NCBI RefSeq assembly: GCF_004216915.1
Contig: NZ_SGXD01000003.1
Span: 690,222 to 754,221, forward strand
Direction: 5' to 3'
Source of the DNA: Motilibacter rhizosphaerae
GTDB taxonomy: Bacteria > Actinomycetota > Actinomycetes > Motilibacterales > Motilibacteraceae
Length of the DNA: 64,000 nucleotides
The notes beneath the pieces were generated by a model. That model worked only from the letters and a program-made list of their open reading frames with translations. It did not search any database and was not told the origin of the DNA. A program made the position numbers and the translations under genes. Below, one piece after another: positions 17,255 through 27,400 of the stretch (its first letter is position 1; the number at the start of each line of letters is the position of its first letter).

Positions 17255-18804
17255 GGCGCCGCCACCTCCGCCTGCTCGGCGGCAGCGCCGGCGATGAGGT
17301 TCATGATGGCGTCCTCCGAGATCTCGTCACCGAACAGCGTGCCGAGCGCAGCACCGTCCCGCAGCACGAGCACGGTGTCGGAGCCCTCGACCACCTCCTC
17401 CAGCTCGGAGGAGATGAGGATCACGCCCAGCCCCTTGTCGGCCAGGTCCGCGATCAGGGCCTGCACCTCAGCCTTGGCGCCGACGTCGATGCCACGGGTG
17501 GGCTCGTCGAGGATCAGCACCTTGGGGTTGAGGCAGAGCAGGCGGGCCAGCAGGACCTTCTGCTGGTTGCCGCCGGAGAGCTCGCGCACCTTCTGGTGCG
17601 GGCCGGCAGCGCGGATCCGCAGCCGCTTCATGAAGACGTCGACGATCTCGTCCTGCTTCTTGCGGTTGAGGAAGCCGCCCCGCGACAGCTGCGGCAGCGC
17701 GGCGAGCGCGATGTTGTCGCGGATCGACATGCTCGGGATGATGCCCTCGACCTTGCGGTCCTCCGGCAGCATCGCGACGCCGGACCGGATGCTCGAGGCG
17801 GGGTTGCGCCGCGCGTCGGGCTTGCCCTCGACGTGCACGGTGCCCGAGTCGACCGGCATCGCACCGAAGACCGCCTTCGCGGTCTCGCTGCGCCCCGACC
17901 CGAGCAGGCCGGCCAGCCCGACGATCTCGCCGGGGCGCACGACGAGCGAGATGTCGTCCAGCACCAGCTTGCGCTGCAGGGACTTCGCCTCGAGCACCGG
18001 GGCGGCGTCGGAGCGGGCGGTGCCGCGTACCTGCAGCTGGGTGCGGCCGCTCTCGATGTCCGAGGCCTCGCGACCGAGCATCCGCGAGACCAGCGTGCGC
18101 CGGTCCATGCTCGACACCGGGTCGGTCGAGACGAGCTTGCCGTCCCGCAGGACCGTGACGACGTCGCAGGCGCGGAAGATCTCGTCCATCTTGTGCGACA
18201 CGTAGACGATCGCCACGTCCTGCTGGCGGAGCAGCCCGACGACGGCGAGCAGCCGGTCGACCTCGCGCGGCTCCAGCGACGACGTCGGCTCGTCCATGAT
18301 GACGACCTTGGCGTCCTGCGAGACCGCGCGGGCGACCGCGACCATCTGCTGGACCCCGAGACCGAGCTCCCCGAGCGGGCGGCGCACGTCGGCGACGATG
18401 CCGTACCGCCCGAGGATCTCGTCGGTCTCGCGGTTCATGCGGCGCAGGTCCAGCGACCCGAACCGCTTGGGCTCGCGCCCCAGGAACATGTTGCGGGCGA
18501 CCGAGAGCTGCGGGGCGAGGAAGACCTCCTGGTAGATGGTCTGGATCCCCGCCTGCTGCGCCTCGCGGGCCGACTTGAAGACCCGCTGCTCCCCTTGGTA
18601 GTGGAGCGTCCCCGCGTCGAGGGAGTACACGCCCGTCATCAGCTTGATGAGCGTCGACTTGCCCGCGCCGTTCTCACCGACGAGGGCGTGCACCTCCCCC
18701 GGCAGCAGGTCGACGGAGACATCGTCCAGCGCCACGACGCCGGCGAAGTGCTTGCTGGCGCCCTGGATCGAGAGCGTGGGTGCCTTCGGTTGCGCTGAGC
18801 TCAC
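17251..18804 (-). CDS. Sugar ABC transporter ATP-binding protein (two NBDs, YtfR/RbsA type)
   Basis: 517 residues with two ABC domains fused. NBD1 has Walker A GENGAGKSTLIK and 'VVIMDEPTSSLEP'. NBD2 has a non-canonical P-loop 'GLLGSGRSETAKAV', the signature 'LSGGNQQKVLLAR' and Walker B 'VLILDEPTRGID'. A degenerate second P-loop is normal for the RbsA/MglA/YtfR family, where one site dominates hydrolysis. It energises the two downstream permeases. The gene follows the binding-protein gene by 50 bases on the same strand and is probably part of one operon read from the promoter near 20210-20238. Confidence 0.95.
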   Translation of the reverse strand: MSSAQPKAPTLSIQGASKHFAGVVALDDVSVDLLPGEVHALVGENGAGKSTLIKLMTGVYSLDAGTLHYQGEQRVFKSAREAQQAGIQTIYQEVFLAPQLSVARNMFLGREPKRFGSLDLRRMNRETDEILGRYGIVADVRRPLGELGLGVQQMVAVARAVSQDAKVVIMDEPTSSLEPREVDRLLAVVGLLRQQDVAIVYVSHKMDEIFRACDVVTVLRDGKLVSTDPVSSMDRRTLVSRMLGREASDIESGRTQLQVRGTARSDAAPVLEAKSLQRKLVLDDISLVVRPGEIVGLAGLLGSGRSETAKAVFGAMPVDSGTVHVEGKPDARRNPASSIRSGVAMLPEDRKVEGIIPSMSIRDNIALAALPQLSRGGFLNRKKQDEIVDVFMKRLRIRAAGPHQKVRELSGGNQQKVLLARLLCLNPKVLILDEPTRGIDVGAKAEVQALIADLADKGLGVILISSELEEVVEGSDTVLVLRDGAALGTLFGDEISEDAIMNLIAGAAAEQAEVAAP

Positions 18805-18854
18805 TGGCCCGATGCCTTCCTGGTCCGTCGCTGCTGCTGCTCGCCGACCGCGGA

Positions 18855-20105
18855 CTAGTACGCCGTGCCCGACGAGATCGCCTGCTGCGCGTTGGACTTG
18901 TCGTACTGGTTGTCCGTGGTGATGGTGACAGCCGGGTAGCCGTCGCCGTTCACATACGCGTTCAGCGCGTCCTCGGCGGACGGGCCGTAGGCCGGGTTCG
19001 ACTCGATGACGGTGTCGATGTCACCGTCGACGATGGCCTGCACGGCGCCCTTGGTGCCGTCGATCGAGACGATGTGGACCTTGTCGGTGCCGTTCTTGCC
19101 CTTGTCCTGCAGGGCCGTGATCGCGCCGAGGGCCATCTCGTCGTTCTCGGCGTAGATCGCGTTCACGTCGGGGTGGGACTGGAGCAGGGTCTCGGTGACC
19201 TGCTGGCCCTTCTCACGGGTGAAGTCGGCGGTCTGCTTGAAGATGACCTGGATGCCGGAGGCGTTCTGCGCCTTGAGCTCGTCGAGGAAGCCGCTGGTGC
19301 GGTCGTCGGTCACGTTGACGCCGGTCGCGCCGAGCAGGATCGCGAGCTTGGCCTTGCCGCCGGTCGCCTTGATCATCGCGTCCGCGGCGCGCTTGCCCTG
19401 GAGCACGAAGTCCGAGCCGAGCTGCGGGCCGACCGACTGGCAGCCCTGCACACCGGTGATGTTGCGGTCCACGGGGATCATCGCGACGTGCTTGCTCTTG
19501 GCGTACGCGATGGCGTCGCCGAGGCCGGTCGAGTTGATCGGCGAGAAGATGATGGCCTTCGCGCCCTTGTCGATCATGCCCTTGATGTCGCTGTTCTCCT
19601 GCTGGACGTTCGACTGCGCGTTGGTCGTCAGCAGGTGGATGCCGCGCTTCTTGGCCTCGTCGACCTGGGACTTGGTGGAGGCGATGCGGAAGGGGTTGGC
19701 CTCCTTCTCGGACTGCGCCCAGCCGATGGTGTCCTTGGCGAAGTCGATCTTGCCGATGCCGAGGTCGGAGCCCTTGCAGATCGGGCCGTACTGCGCCTCG
19801 ATCCCCTTGGCCGGCGTGCCCGCGATGAGCGCGGTGCCGCCGGCGGCCTTGATGGCGGCGGGGACCTCGCCGCTGCCACCGGCCGCCGCGCTGCTGCCCG
19901 CGTCGGCGGAGCTCGAGGCGTCCGAGCCGGTGGACGTGGCGGCAGCGGGAGCGCTGCTGGCCGGGGCGGCGGGCTGGCTGGCGGTCGTCCCGGTGCCGGC
20001 GTCGGCGCCCGTGGACTTGTTGCCCGAGTCGCCGCAGCCGCTGAGCACGGCCACCAGGCCGGCGGCGGTCAGGGCCGAGACGACCAGGTGCTTCTTGGGG
20101 GTCAT
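18855..20105 (-). CDS. Sugar ABC transporter substrate-binding lipoprotein (YtfQ-like)
   Basis: 416 residues. A signal peptide with lipobox LSGC (Cys at about 24) predicts a lipid-anchored surface protein. A long Ser/Ala/Gly/Thr linker (to about 85) precedes a type I periplasmic-binding fold with 'NPFRIASTKSQVDEAKKRGI', 'IPVDRNITG', 'YAENDEMALGAITAL' and 'VSIDGTKGAVQAIVDGDID', the pattern of YtfQ galactofuranose-type receptors. It is the first gene of the importer operon and diverges from the GH51 gene; operator-like palindromes lie between them. Substrate is inferred from the GH51 neighbour (arabinofuranose), but galactofuranose is an equal alternative for this family. Confidence 0.9.
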   Translation of the reverse strand: MTPKKHLVVSALTAAGLVAVLSGCGDSGNKSTGADAGTGTTASQPAAPASSAPAAATSTGSDASSSADAGSSAAAGGSGEVPAAIKAAGGTALIAGTPAKGIEAQYGPICKGSDLGIGKIDFAKDTIGWAQSEKEANPFRIASTKSQVDEAKKRGIHLLTTNAQSNVQQENSDIKGMIDKGAKAIIFSPINSTGLGDAIAYAKSKHVAMIPVDRNITGVQGCQSVGPQLGSDFVLQGKRAADAMIKATGGKAKLAILLGATGVNVTDDRTSGFLDELKAQNASGIQVIFKQTADFTREKGQQVTETLLQSHPDVNAIYAENDEMALGAITALQDKGKNGTDKVHIVSIDGTKGAVQAIVDGDIDTVIESNPAYGPSAEDALNAYVNGDGYPAVTITTDNQYDKSNAQQAISSGTAY

Positions 20106-20209
20106 GGCTTCTCCTTTGAACGAGACCGTGGGGCGCGATGCCCGGGGCGCTGCCGGAGGGCCGTCCCGGCTCCTGCCCGGACCGTGCTCCCCGCCGCACC
20201 TGCGTTGAG

Positions 20210-20238
20210 ATGTTCGCGCTCACATCAGGGCTCGTCAA
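20210..20238 (-). promoter_or_regulatory. Importer promoter with LacI-type operator A
   Basis: Read on the minus strand: TTGACG (-35, 20233-20238), a 17-base spacer, and GAACAT as a weak -10 (20210-20215). The near-palindrome ATGTTCGCGCTCACAT (20210-20225, half sites ATGTnnGC) covers the spacer and -10, as expected for repression by a LacI protein. The substrate-binding protein starts 105 bases downstream. Confidence 0.6.
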
Positions 20239-20253
20239 GGGACCGTGATGGAA

Positions 20254-20267
20254 ATGTTACCGCTCAC
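20254..20267. promoter_or_regulatory. LacI-type operator B
   Basis: ATGTTACCGCTCAC, half sites GTTACC/GTGAGC matching in four of six positions. It lies between the two divergent promoters, upstream of the GH51-side -35. Confidence 0.55.
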
Positions 20268-20298
20268 CTCACGGCGCGCCCGGACCACGGGACGGGTC

Positions 20299-20327
20299 TT
20301 GACAAGCCTCGCGAGCCGGACGAGAGT
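20299..20327 (+). promoter_or_regulatory. Candidate promoter for the GH51 gene
   Basis: A perfect TTGACA (20299-20304) followed after 17 bases by GAGAGT, a poor -10. If used, the 5' leader is about 180 bases and holds operator C. Confidence 0.4.
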
Positions 20328-20379
20328 GCCATCCACCTCCCCCCGCCTTGCCGCGCTGCAGAACCCCGCGACTGGCCGA

Positions 20380-20391
20380 GTGAGCGTTCAC
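20380..20391. promoter_or_regulatory. LacI-type operator C
   Basis: GTGAGCGTTCAC, a near-perfect palindrome (five of six half-site positions). It lies downstream of the GH51-side promoter and 124 bases before its start codon. Sites B and C bracket the promoter, an arrangement that allows looping or a roadblock. Confidence 0.6.
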
Positions 20392-20514
20392 ATCACGCCC
20401 GGGCGTGCACGCCCGGGTGCTTCCGGCCGGAGCGTTCCGCGCCGTCCCGTCCCCCTGCGACGCGCCCCCGCGCGTCCCGCTCTGCCCCGTCACCGTCCGA
20501 CGAAGGAGTACGAC

Positions 20515-23500
20515 GTGACCCGAGCACGACCCCGTCCCCACCCCCGCCCGTCCTCGAGCGCGCGGCGGCGCGCTGCCCGCGGGTGGGCCGGCCTCGCCGC
20601 CGGCTCGCTCCTCGCGAGCGGCCTGACGGCACTGCTGTCGGCCCCGACCGCCGCGCACGCCGCCGCGGGCCCCGTCCCCAGCGACCGCTGGACCTTCGAG
20701 GAGGGCAGCGGCAGCACCTCCGCCGACACCACCGGCACCCACCCGGTCACGCTGCAGGGCGGGGCCACCTGGACCAGCGGCATCCAGGGCGAGTCCGCCC
20801 TGCAGGTCAACGGGAACGGCCAGTACGCCGACGCCGGGGCCCCGGTCATCGACACCGGCAGCTCGTTCACCGTCAGCACCTGGGTGAAGCTCGTCAGCAT
20901 CAACGGCTACCAGACGGTGGTGAGCGTCGACGGCAGCTCGGTGAGCGGGTTCTTCCTCGGGCTGCGCGGCGACACCAACCGCTTCGCCTTCGTCCAGCTG
21001 TCGAGCGACTCGCCGCAGGCCGCGGCGCCGTTCCCGAGCGCGACCTTCGACCCGGTGCCGGGCCAGTGGTACCAGCTCACCGGCGTCAAGGACACCGCGG
21101 CGCACACGCTCTCGCTGTACGTCAACGGCCGCCTCCAGGGCACGACCCCGACGCCTGCCTCGTGGACCGCGGGCGGTCACCTCGTCATCGGCCGCGGCAA
21201 GTACGCCGGCGGCCCGGTGGACTTCGTCAACGGCAGCATCGACGACGTCCGCGCGTGGACCTCGGCGCTGAGCCCCGCCCAGGTCGCCCAGCTCGCCACC
21301 ACCGGCGCCTGGCGCTTCGACGAGGGCAGCGGGACCACCGCCGCCGACGACTCGCTCGCCAACGCCGACGGCACCCTCACCGGCGGCGCCACCTGGACCC
21401 CCGGCGTCGTCGGCCCGAGCGCCGGGGCGTTCAACGGCACCAGCGCGTACGTCGACACCCCGGGCCCGGAGGTCAACACCTCGCAGAGCTTCTCGGTGTC
21501 CGCCTGGGTCCGCAGCGACGACCCGAACGGCTTCCGCACCGCGGTGAGCGTGGACGGCAGCGCCGTCAGCGGGTTCTTCCTGCAGCGGCGCAACGACGGC
21601 CGCTTCGCCTTCACCAAGCTCGCCTCCGACTCCACGTCGGCCGCTGCTGCCGTCGCGAGCGCGACGAGCACGGCGACGACGGGCCAGTGGTACCACCTCG
21701 TCGGCGTCTACGACTCCGCTGCGAGCACCGTGACGCTCTACGTCAACGGCACCAAGGAGTCCACCGCCAGCGTCACCGGCACGTGGAGGGCGACCGGGCA
21801 CCTCGTCATCGGGCGCGGCAAGTACGGCGGCCCGGTCGACTTCTGGAGCGGCGCGGTCGACGACGTCCGCACGTACCCCTTCGCCCTCGACGCCGGCACC
21901 GTCTCGAGCCTGTCCGGCAGCGGCCTGTGGCACCTCGACGAGGGCAGCGGCACGACGGCGAAGGACGCCTCCCCCAATGGCGCCGACGGCACGCTGCGCG
22001 GCCCCGGGGCGACGTGGACCGCGGGCGCCATCGGGAAGGCGGTCGCCCTCACCGGCGGCGCCGACATCTCCGTGGGCGACGTCCCGGGGCTCGACCTCGG
22101 CACCGGCAGCGCCACGGTCGGCGCCTGGGTGCGCACGACCTCCAGCGCCCCGCAGACGCTGGTGCAGAAGGGCAGCGCCACCGACGGGTACGCCATCGGC
22201 GTCTCGGGCGGCAAGGTGACCGTGCGGCTGGGCGGGATCTCCGCCACCACCGCCGACGGCGGCCTCGCCGACGGCACGTGGCACGACGTCGTGGCCGTGG
22301 TCGACCGCGCCGCGGGCCGGCTGCGCGTCTACCTCGACGGCAGCGCCTCGGCGCTCGTGGCGGGCGCCGGCAGCTGCGGCACCGGGGCCTCCGACGGCCT
22401 CGACATCTCCGCCTGCGCCACGGCGTCCGGCGACTCGTCGGCGCCGTTCACCATCGGCAGCGCGAGCGGCGCGGCGCCGTACCTCGACGGCGCGGTCGAC
22501 GAGGTGCAGGTCGCGCGCTACGCGCTGACGCAGGACCAGGTCAACGTCCTCGCCGGCGCCAACGCGGTCACGGTCGACGCGACGGACATCCGCGCCACCA
22601 CGCGGAAGACGACGTACGGCCTCATCCTCGAGGACATCAGCCACTCGGTCGAGGGCGGCCTCTACGCCGAGCTCGTGCGCAACCGCAGCTTCAAGGAGAG
22701 CTACCAGGGCGGGAGCGGCGCCGGGGACTGGCCCGTGCCGTACTGGCAGTACTCCGCGACGGGCGGCGCCACCGGCTCGTACGCCGTGGACACGACCACG
22801 CCGCTGAACTCCGCGATCGACCGCAGCCTCCAGCTGTCCGCCACCTCGCTCCCGGTGGGCGCGCGCGTCGCGGCCAGCAACATCGGGTTCTACGGCATCC
22901 GTGTCGACCCGAGCACGACGTACAAGTCGTCGGTGTCGGTCAAGGCCGCGAGCGGCTTCACGGGCGACGTGCGCGTCAGCCTCGAGAAGCCTGACGGCAC
23001 GGTGCTCGCCTCGAAGAACCTGCGCGCCCCCAGCACGTCCTGGACCAAGCAGTCGTTCAGCCTGACCACGCCGGCGGGCATCACCGCCTCGACGGACAAC
23101 CGCATCGTCGTCTCCGTCGTCAACAGCGGCCGCAAGGCCCTGGCAGGGCAGACGGTCTGGGTCTCGCAGGTCTCGGTCTTCCCGCCGACCTACAAGGGCC
23201 ACGGGCTGCGCACGGACATCATGCAGAAGTTCGCGGCGCTGAAGCCGGGGCTCTTCCGCGTGCCGGGCGGGAACTACCTCGAGGGCAACGACCTCGCGAC
23301 GCACTTCGACTGGAAGAAGACGATCGGCGACGTCGACCTGCGCCCGGGGCACCAGAACACCGCCTGGGGCTACTGGTCCTCGGACGGCATGGGGATCCTC
23401 GAGTACCTCCAGATGGCCGAGGACCTCGGCGCCCAGCCTGACCTCGCGCTCTTCGCGGGCTACACGCTCAACGGCCAGCACGTGAGCGAGGCGGACTACC

Positions 23501-24450
23501 AGCAGTACATCGACTCCGCGCTCGACGAGATCGAGTACGCCATCGGCGACACCACGTCGACGTGGGGCGCGAAGCGCGCCGCCGACGGGCACCCGAAGCC
23601 GTTCGACCTGCACTACGTCGAGGTGGGCAACGAGGACTGGTTCGACGGCAGCGGGTCCTACGCCTGGCGCTACACCCGGATGTACGACGCCATCAAGGCG
23701 AAGTACCCGCAGCTCAAGGTGATCGCCACCACGGGCGGGCTCCAGGGCGGGGCGGCCAGCGCCAAGCCGGGCATCACGCCGGACGTGGCGGACGACCACT
23801 ACTACAACAGCCCGCAGTGGTTCACCGACGCCTCGACGCGCTACGACCAGGCGTCGCGCAGCGGCCCGCAGATCCTCGTCGGCGAGTACGGCGCGCAGGA
23901 CGGGCAGCCGACCGGGACGGTCGCCGCGGCCGTGGGCGAGGCCGGGTTCCTCACCGGCATCGAGCGCAACAGCGACATCGTCATCGGCAGCATGTACGCC
24001 CCGATCATCGTCAACGAGAACCAGTCCAACTGGGGCACCAACCTCGTGGGCATCGACGCGGGCTCGAGCTACGGGTCGCCGTCGTACTGGGTCGAGCAGA
24101 TGTTCAGCACCAACCTCGGCTCGCAGATCGTCGGCAGCCGGCTCTCCGGCGCCGGTGCGATCCAGCAGACGGTGAGCAAGTCGACCTCGAGCGCGGGCAC
24201 GACGTTCTACGTCAAGCTGGTCAACCCCAGCGACCAGGTGCAGTCCGCGCGCCTGCAGTTCACCGACATCGGCTCGATCGACCCGACCGGGACGCTGACC
24301 CAGCTGACCGGTGACCCGTCGACGCGCAACACGCTGGCCCACCCCGACGCGGTCACCCCGACCACGCGGCAGGTCAGCGGGCTCGGCACCACCACCCGGC
24401 TGAGCCTGCCGGCCCACTCGGTCACCGTGCTCAAGGTGACCGGGCACTAG
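20515..24450 (+). CDS. Secreted GH51 alpha-L-arabinofuranosidase with three LamG domains
   Basis: 1311 residues from a GTG with AAGGAG 6 bases upstream. An Arg-rich signal peptide (RRR...AHA, cut near residue 50) predicts export. Three LamG/concanavalin-like domains follow at about 57-262, 263-472 and 473-682; the first two share the near-identical stretch 'GHLVIGRGKY...GGPVDF'. The GH51 part runs from about 692 to 1311, with a CBM4-like beta insert near 800-900. The acid/base is E1040 in 'VEVGNEDW' and the nucleophile is probably E1124 in 'LVGEYG'. It should release arabinofuranose from arabinoxylan or arabinan outside the cell for the divergent importer. Much larger than a bare GH51 (~500-650 residues). 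Confidence 0.92.
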   Translation: MTRARPRPHPRPSSSARRRAARGWAGLAAGSLLASGLTALLSAPTAAHAAAGPVPSDRWTFEEGSGSTSADTTGTHPVTLQGGATWTSGIQGESALQVNGNGQYADAGAPVIDTGSSFTVSTWVKLVSINGYQTVVSVDGSSVSGFFLGLRGDTNRFAFVQLSSDSPQAAAPFPSATFDPVPGQWYQLTGVKDTAAHTLSLYVNGRLQGTTPTPASWTAGGHLVIGRGKYAGGPVDFVNGSIDDVRAWTSALSPAQVAQLATTGAWRFDEGSGTTAADDSLANADGTLTGGATWTPGVVGPSAGAFNGTSAYVDTPGPEVNTSQSFSVSAWVRSDDPNGFRTAVSVDGSAVSGFFLQRRNDGRFAFTKLASDSTSAAAAVASATSTATTGQWYHLVGVYDSAASTVTLYVNGTKESTASVTGTWRATGHLVIGRGKYGGPVDFWSGAVDDVRTYPFALDAGTVSSLSGSGLWHLDEGSGTTAKDASPNGADGTLRGPGATWTAGAIGKAVALTGGADISVGDVPGLDLGTGSATVGAWVRTTSSAPQTLVQKGSATDGYAIGVSGGKVTVRLGGISATTADGGLADGTWHDVVAVVDRAAGRLRVYLDGSASALVAGAGSCGTGASDGLDISACATASGDSSAPFTIGSASGAAPYLDGAVDEVQVARYALTQDQVNVLAGANAVTVDATDIRATTRKTTYGLILEDISHSVEGGLYAELVRNRSFKESYQGGSGAGDWPVPYWQYSATGGATGSYAVDTTTPLNSAIDRSLQLSATSLPVGARVAASNIGFYGIRVDPSTTYKSSVSVKAASGFTGDVRVSLEKPDGTVLASKNLRAPSTSWTKQSFSLTTPAGITASTDNRIVVSVVNSGRKALAGQTVWVSQVSVFPPTYKGHGLRTDIMQKFAALKPGLFRVPGGNYLEGNDLATHFDWKKTIGDVDLRPGHQNTAWGYWSSDGMGILEYLQMAEDLGAQPDLALFAGYTLNGQHVSEADYQQYIDSALDEIEYAIGDTTSTWGAKRAADGHPKPFDLHYVEVGNEDWFDGSGSYAWRYTRMYDAIKAKYPQLKVIATTGGLQGGAASAKPGITPDVADDHYYNSPQWFTDASTRYDQASRSGPQILVGEYGAQDGQPTGTVAAAVGEAGFLTGIERNSDIVIGSMYAPIIVNENQSNWGTNLVGIDAGSSYGSPSYWVEQMFSTNLGSQIVGSRLSGAGAIQQTVSKSTSSAGTTFYVKLVNPSDQVQSARLQFTDIGSIDPTGTLTQLTGDPSTRNTLAHPDAVTPTTRQVSGLGTTTRLSLPAHSVTVLKVTGH

Positions 24451-24470
24451 CAGCGGCTGCTCTCCCCCAC

Positions 24471-24517
24471 GCAGAGCCCCCGGCTCCGGCACCCCTCGCC
24501 GGAGCCGGGGGCTCTGC
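24471..24517. terminator. Strong hairpin terminator after GH51
   Basis: Perfect 20-bp stem (24471-24490 with 24498-24517, arm beginning GCAGAGCCCCCGG) around a 7-base loop, 20 bases after the GH51 stop. It insulates the TetR gene that follows on the same strand. Confidence 0.85.
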
Positions 24518-24569
24518 GGCGTACGCGCCCTGCGGCTGCTCAGCCGGGACGCTCTGCGAGGATGGAGCG

Positions 24570-25226
24570 GTGACACCGCCCGCGACCCGCAGCAGCGGCC
24601 GCTCCCCCGCGGCGGCCAGCCGGGTGCGCATGACGGGCAAGCAGCGCCGCGAGCAGCTGCTGGACGTCGGCCGCTCGCTGTTCGCCGAGAAGGGCTTCGA
24701 GGGCACCTCGGTCGAGGAGATCGCCGCGAAGGCAGGCGTCTCCAAGCCCGTGGTCTACGAGCACTTCGGCGGCAAGGAGGGCCTGTACGCCGTCGTCATC
24801 GACCGCGAGGTCGAGAGCCTGCTGACGTCGATCACGGAGGCGCTGACCGCCACGGAGCGCTCGCGCGAGCTGCTCGAGCAGGCCGCGCTCGCCCTGCTCG
24901 ACTACATCGAGTCCAGCAGCGACGGGTTCCGCATCCTCGTCCGCGACTCGCCGGTGACCTCGGGCAGCGGCACGTTCGCCAGCATCATGAGCGACGTCGG
25001 CAGCCAGGTGGAGCACATCCTCGCCGCCGAGTTCCAGTCACGCGGCTTCACCGACAAGATCGCCCCGCTCTACGCGCAGATGCTCGTCGGCATGGTCGCG
25101 CTCACCGGTCAGTGGTGGCTCGACGTCCGCAAGCCGCGCAAGGCCGAGGTGGCCGCGCACCTGGTCAACCTCGCGTGGAACGGGCTGTCCGGGCTCGAGG
25201 CGAAGCCGAAGCTGACCTCGCGCTGA
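24570..25226 (+). CDS. TetR-family transcriptional regulator
   Basis: 218 residues. N-terminal HTH at about 22-68 ('KQRREQLLDVGRSLFAEKG', 'SVEEIAAKAGVSKPVVYEHF') and an all-helical ligand domain ('DGFRILVRDSP', 'GMVALTGQWWLDVRKPRK'). The sequence is typical of a very conserved actinobacterial TetR that I recall lying beside the fatty-acyl desaturase in Streptomyces. Here the desaturase is 11.6 kb away, separated by the sugar island. If the regulatory link persists, its site would be the tandem TTACGG repeat at 11876. GTG start; an internal ATG (codon 21, 'MTGKQRRE') is an alternative, since the first 20 residues are not family-typical. Confidence 0.9.
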   Translation: MTPPATRSSGRSPAAASRVRMTGKQRREQLLDVGRSLFAEKGFEGTSVEEIAAKAGVSKPVVYEHFGGKEGLYAVVIDREVESLLTSITEALTATERSRELLEQAALALLDYIESSSDGFRILVRDSPVTSGSGTFASIMSDVGSQVEHILAAEFQSRGFTDKIAPLYAQMLVGMVALTGQWWLDVRKPRKAEVAAHLVNLAWNGLSGLEAKPKLTSR

Positions 25227-25500
25227 GGGCGCGCGCGCCGACGAGGCTGCGGAGCCCCAGCAACCCCCCGGCGGCGACGCTGAGCAGCCCGACGGGGTCC
25301 GCGGCCGTCAGCCCCATCCGGTGCGGGACGAGGACGAGCAGCACCGGGCCCTCCCACAGCCGGTCGATGGTCAGCCACGCGAAGCCCAGCAGCACCAGGG
25401 CCGCCGAGCTCGAGCGCGAGCCGCGCCACGCCGACCACCCGACCAGCACCATGGCGAACGCGAGTGCGACGAGCGCCGAGCCGACGCGCAAGGTGGGCAC
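25165..25500 (-). CDS. Small membrane protein, unknown function
   Basis: 111 residues from a GTG with GGGAGGAC about 7 bases upstream. Three hydrophobic segments ('VGSALVALAFAMVLVGW', 'SAALVLLGFAWLTIDRLW', 'VGLLSVAAGGLLGLRSLVG') and a basic tail. The last 62 bases overlap the 3' end of the convergent TetR gene. I do not recognise a family; it sits downstream of the ABC-F gene on the same strand and could be co-transcribed. Support: ribosome-binding site, hydrophobic pattern and the otherwise empty gap. The C-terminal Arg/Ser-rich tail, which lies in the overlap, is low-complexity. Confidence 0.55.
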   Translation of the reverse strand: MPTLRVGSALVALAFAMVLVGWSAWRGSRSSSAALVLLGFAWLTIDRLWEGPVLLVLVPHRMGLTAADPVGLLSVAAGGLLGLRSLVGARALSARSASASPRARTARSTRG

Positions 25501-25592
25501 CGCAGGTCCTCCCAGGGGGGTCGTCGGGGTGGACGCGCCGGTGCGACCTCCCCGGCTCAACGTCCGGGACCGCCGCGGCGTCCCCGGCCGGC

Positions 25593-27374
<1,782 letters not shown>

Positions 27375-27400
27375 AGGCGGTTCCAGTCGTTCGAGGTGCG

